Assembly: GCA_963693085.1 (NCBI GenBank)
Contig: OY856413.1
Location: 748,364,056 to 748,428,055 of the forward strand
Direction of reading: 5' to 3'
Source of the DNA: Alisma plantago-aquatica
Taxonomy: Eukaryota; Streptophyta; Magnoliopsida; Alismatales; Alismataceae
Length of the DNA: 64,000 nt
Made by a program: the position numbers and the translations under genes. The number at the start of each line of letters is the position of its first letter. The first letter of the stretch is position 1. Under the pieces are notes generated by a model that saw only the letters and a program-made list of their open reading frames with translations, had not been told where the DNA came from and ran no database searches. Shown in pieces: positions 61,226 to 64,000 of the stretch.

Positions 61226-61720
61226 TAAAATAACGTGAGATTTGAACTTCAGACACTTTGAGAGCAAAGCACAACAGGAACCACTACACCATTGTACTTT
61301 ACATACCAATTTCATTCTTTCATATATATGTATATACAGTAAATTGTGTGTATGCATTCTGCTAAAAATGGTAAACACAACGAGATTGAACTTGGGATCT
61401 GAAACTATAAATATGCACTTTTCACCACTACAGTACTAACCTTTCTCTATCTTGTATTCATTAGAAAATTATATATTATGACATGCACAGCAAGTTGTGT
61501 ACAAAATTGCGAAAAATTGGCAAACTAACCAAGGCGAGGACTCAAACCTGCGATAAATAGATGGTATTGGACTACTCGTATCGCTGCGTCAGACGTACTT
61601 CTTTGACATACATTCATCACAGAATATATATTATGATATTTACATAAACATATATGTACAAAATTAAAAAAAAAATTAGGGGGTCATGGTCTCTGCTTGC
61701 CCCCTGGCTCCGCCCTTGTT
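61200..61720 (-). repeat. Tandem ~150-bp units with tRNA-like modules
   Basis: Three units share TATATTATGA..CA..AAATTG, then a minus-strand tRNA-like module with its B box at 61239-61247, about 61383-61391 and about 61539-61547, spaced 144-156 bases. The series ends in an A-rich run and GGGGGTCATGG...GCCCCCTGGCTCCGCCC (61678-61717), a phrase often seen at plant repeat ends. Confidence 0.6.
61239..61291 (-). promoter_or_regulatory. tRNA-like Pol III A and B boxes, best-kept unit
   Basis: Minus strand A box TGGTGTAGTGG (61281-61291) fits TRGYNNANNNG and B box GTTCAAATC (61239-61247) fits GWTCRANNC, 33 bases apart. An anticodon-arm-like TTTGCTCTCAAAG lies between. The acceptor stem is not paired, so it is a tRNA-derived module, not a tRNA gene. 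The next units each have one or two mismatches to the boxes. Confidence 0.6.
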
Positions 61721-62524
61721 CAGCGGTGATGAAGACGACGCTTCATACCGACATGGGCATATTCACATACTGATTTGTTGTCCCTAACATATAGGATGAG
61801 AAAGATATGAGGCACACCTCTTCCACTTAAAATTATACCCAATAGTTGACAAACGCAAAAAAATAAAATATGAAGCAACCTTCTAGTGTTGTTGAGAGAC
61901 TTTTTCACATAGCATCAGAAGTTGAAAGATTTTCAGGTATGAGAGAGAATGAAATGCTATAGATACTTGCTATTAGTGAGAAAAAAAATAAGATTTTTAT
62001 TCATTTCAAATCAAAATTGTACTGATATAAATTTTAAACAATGTTGGATATATATACATATATTGTATATTATGTTCTTGCATAAGTTACATATATTTAG
62101 AAAATATTTATATATTCCACAGTGAGTATTTTTAAATTAAATAGTTTATATATATAAGTACTATAAATATAATGTAATTTTTTAGAATAAATAGTGTTTA
62201 TCAATAAGTAGTACAATACTTAATTTAAATTTGAATAATGCTAAAAATACATGTACCATATGTTGTGTCACCTTCTCTTTCCATCCACTACCACCTTTTT
62301 TTATTTAGTACATCCTCCCTCTTTTTCTAACCACTATCTATTTTTTTATATTTAATACTTCTTCTCTCTCCATCCACTATCTCCTATATATCATGCATTC
62401 TCTCTCCATCCAAAATCTTCTTCTTTCTATTAAATAAAATATCTCACTCCATCCATTATCTTCCTCTTTTTCCCATTCCACATTCTCCCTATCCACTAAT
62501 ATGTATTGCTATATCTTTTCTCAA
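61721..62524. other. No gene; TA-rich, then CT-rich simple DNA
   Basis: 62030-62200 is TA-rich. 62270-62480 is a series of CTCTCTCCATCCACTATC-like phrases. No coding signal. Confidence 0.5.
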
Positions 62525-62851
62525 TGACAAAGTAATTATCGATACTTTAATAATTGAGATGCACTATGCTTGAAATACTTTGTGCATATTCTCGAGGTAC
62601 ATGTGTAGAATTTGGTAGAAGTTGTTAAGTTGGAAGAACGAGAGGAAAAAATAGAATCGCAGGAATTTTGGAATGAGACAGCACGACCCTTCATTTTCCC
62701 TCTTGTATATTTATGATGGAATGGGTACAAATCATTTATAGACACGTGGACAAGACTATACAACTTTGTAACTGAAGAAGTCCTTTCCGGCTATATGGTT
62801 ATAACAACTTATATCAAACAATACTTTACAAGATGGTCTATATGCCTAACA
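62525..62851 (-). repeat. Copia-3 3' LTR (tentative limits)
   Basis: Minus strand starts TGTTAGGCATATAGACC after a purine-rich AGCTTGCTGGGGA and ends ...ACTTTGTCA, TG...CA, 327 bp. A TATA-like TCTATAAATGA lies on the minus strand at about 62733-62743. The partner LTR is outside the window, so the limits are unconfirmed. Confidence 0.5.
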
Positions 62852-62869
62852 TCCCCAGCAAGCTAAGAA

Positions 62870-64000
62870 AAAGAGCAATGAATGCCCATATTGTGACAAA
62901 AGACCAAAAAGTGTTCTTGTCCAGTGCCTTAGGAAAGAGGTGAGATAACTTATCAGTTGTGGCAACAAACTTTGTAATAAATTGTTAAAAAAATATCATT
63001 TCCTTTCCAGAGTGATAGTCAAAATCAACATGTTTAGTGTGACCATTAAAAAGCAGATTGAGTGATAAATGAAGCGCACTAATATTATCGCAAAACAGAA
63101 TGGGCGGGTTGTACTGAGAAATCAACAAAACTTTAAAAAGATGAGAAAGGCAATTCAATTTTTCATCAACTGAAGATAGGGACATGTATTCTGCTTCAAT
63201 ACTTGATTTTGCGACAGTTTGTTTTTCTTTGATGACCAATATATACAAGTAGAGACCAAAAAGGAACAAATATTGTTGGTAGATCTACGTGTAAGGGGGC
63301 ATCCAGTTCAAGAAGAATCTTAAAAGGTTGAAAGATAAAGACTAATATTAGAAATAAGTTGAAATCCAAGATGAAGAGTGTGTTTAACATAACTCAAAAT
63401 TCTCTAAACCAAAGCTCTGTGTATGGAGGTAGGAGCATGCATTAATTGACAGGAAGTATTAACATCAAAGGTTAAGTTAGGTTGTGTAGGCATCAGATAT
63501 TGTAAAGACCCAACCATTTTGCAAAAAGCTAAGGATCGGTAAGAGGAACTCCAGGCTTCTTCTAAAATTCCTTGAAAAATGTAGTAGAGATGGGTGTAGC
63601 AGTTGGTTAACAATCTAACATATGTTCACGACTAAGTGTGTCAAGGGCATACTTCTACTGATGTAGTAGAAAACCTGAGTTGTTCAACTCAGCTTGGACC
63701 CAAAAAATAATGAAGATTCCCCAAATTCCACATAGAAAAGATAGACCAAGTTGTTTGATGATGTTATGAAGTAAACTGGAATATGTGCCTGTAATCATTG
63801 TGTCATTAACATAGAGAAGTAAATATATAACCCGAGTACCAGTAGTACAAATAAAAAGAGATGGATCAGCAGTAGTACATTAGAACCCCAACTCAAGCAG
63901 TTGCTCACTAATTCTATTAAACCATGTTTGTGGAGCCTGCTTCAAGGCATAAAGTGCTTTCTGAAGCTTACAATCATTGATTAGCATACTGAGGATCAAT
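62870..64000 (-). pseudogene. pol: Copia-3 pol, 3' part (RT and RNase H), cut by window edge
   Basis: From the right edge: RT pieces [19 protein letters not shown] and LLYVNDTMITG (YVDD changed to YVND near 63803-63814), then MVGSLQYLMPTQPNLTFDVN (63404-63613), then RNase H KQTVAKSSIEAEYMSLSS, ILFCDNISALHLSLN and TKHVDFDYH (62985-63269), and a tail KFVATTDKLSHLFPKALD in another frame. The sequence is of the short-LTR copia type (Ale/Retrofit-like) and distinct from Copia-1 and Copia-2. Frameshifts near 63390 and 62985, stops, and the Asp to Asn change make it inactive. Confidence 0.85.

Noticed and set aside
61230..61600. Functional tRNA genes
   Set aside because: No paired acceptor stem and no proper anticodon loop geometry; only the A/B boxes and part of the arms resemble tRNA.

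Overview
This is a stretch of plant nuclear genome made almost entirely of transposable elements. Evidence for a plant: Ty1/copia elements primed by initiator tRNA-Met, an Athila-type gypsy element with a tRNA-Asp-type primer site, a chromodomain (Tekay/Del-type) gypsy element, a CACTA transposon end, telobox-like AAACCCTAA motifs, and gene fragments of plant-type NPF transporter and MA3-domain families. The DNA is AT-rich. I cannot name the species. No intact host gene is visible; every long coding region is broken by stops, frameshifts or deletions.

Layout from left to right. 1-7539: Copia-1, minus strand, 2.24-kb LTRs, pol fairly complete but gag largely deleted; its 3' LTR runs off the left edge. 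7540-13500: sequence ending at a CACTA-type terminus at 13500 and carrying remnants of host genes (an MA3 domain, a Gln/Pro-rich region, an NPF transporter piece). 13501-20520: Gypsy-1, Athila-like, minus strand, cut inside its integrase by the CACTA end. 20694-53561: Gypsy-3, a chromodomain gypsy element on the minus strand, which hosts two later insertions. Its 3' LTR is split by a 13.9-kb gag-only element with LTRs over 5.3 kb (20788-34699, plus strand). Its 5' LTR is split by Copia-2 (42133-51407, plus strand, perfect CAACT target duplication). 53562-55460: a decayed reverse-transcriptase gene of non-LTR type. 56100-60560: AT-rich reiterated DNA with a large inverted repeat. 61200-61720: roughly 150-bp tandem units, each with a tRNA-like Pol III A/B-box module. 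62525-64000: 3' end of Copia-3, minus strand, running off the right edge.

How the parts relate. Copia-1 and Copia-2 are one family (same LTR start, leader and primer site) with complementary damage: one keeps pol, the other keeps gag. The gag-only giant-LTR element shares its Gag start, an LTR block and its polypurine region with Gypsy-3, so a Gypsy-3 relative is the natural candidate for having mobilised it. LTRs of three unrelated lineages carry clustered short palindromes built on ACCG/CGGT. Several reading frames are kept over kilobases and broken mainly by nonsense codons; in Copia-2 gag all six stops fit C-to-T change, as expected after long cytosine methylation.
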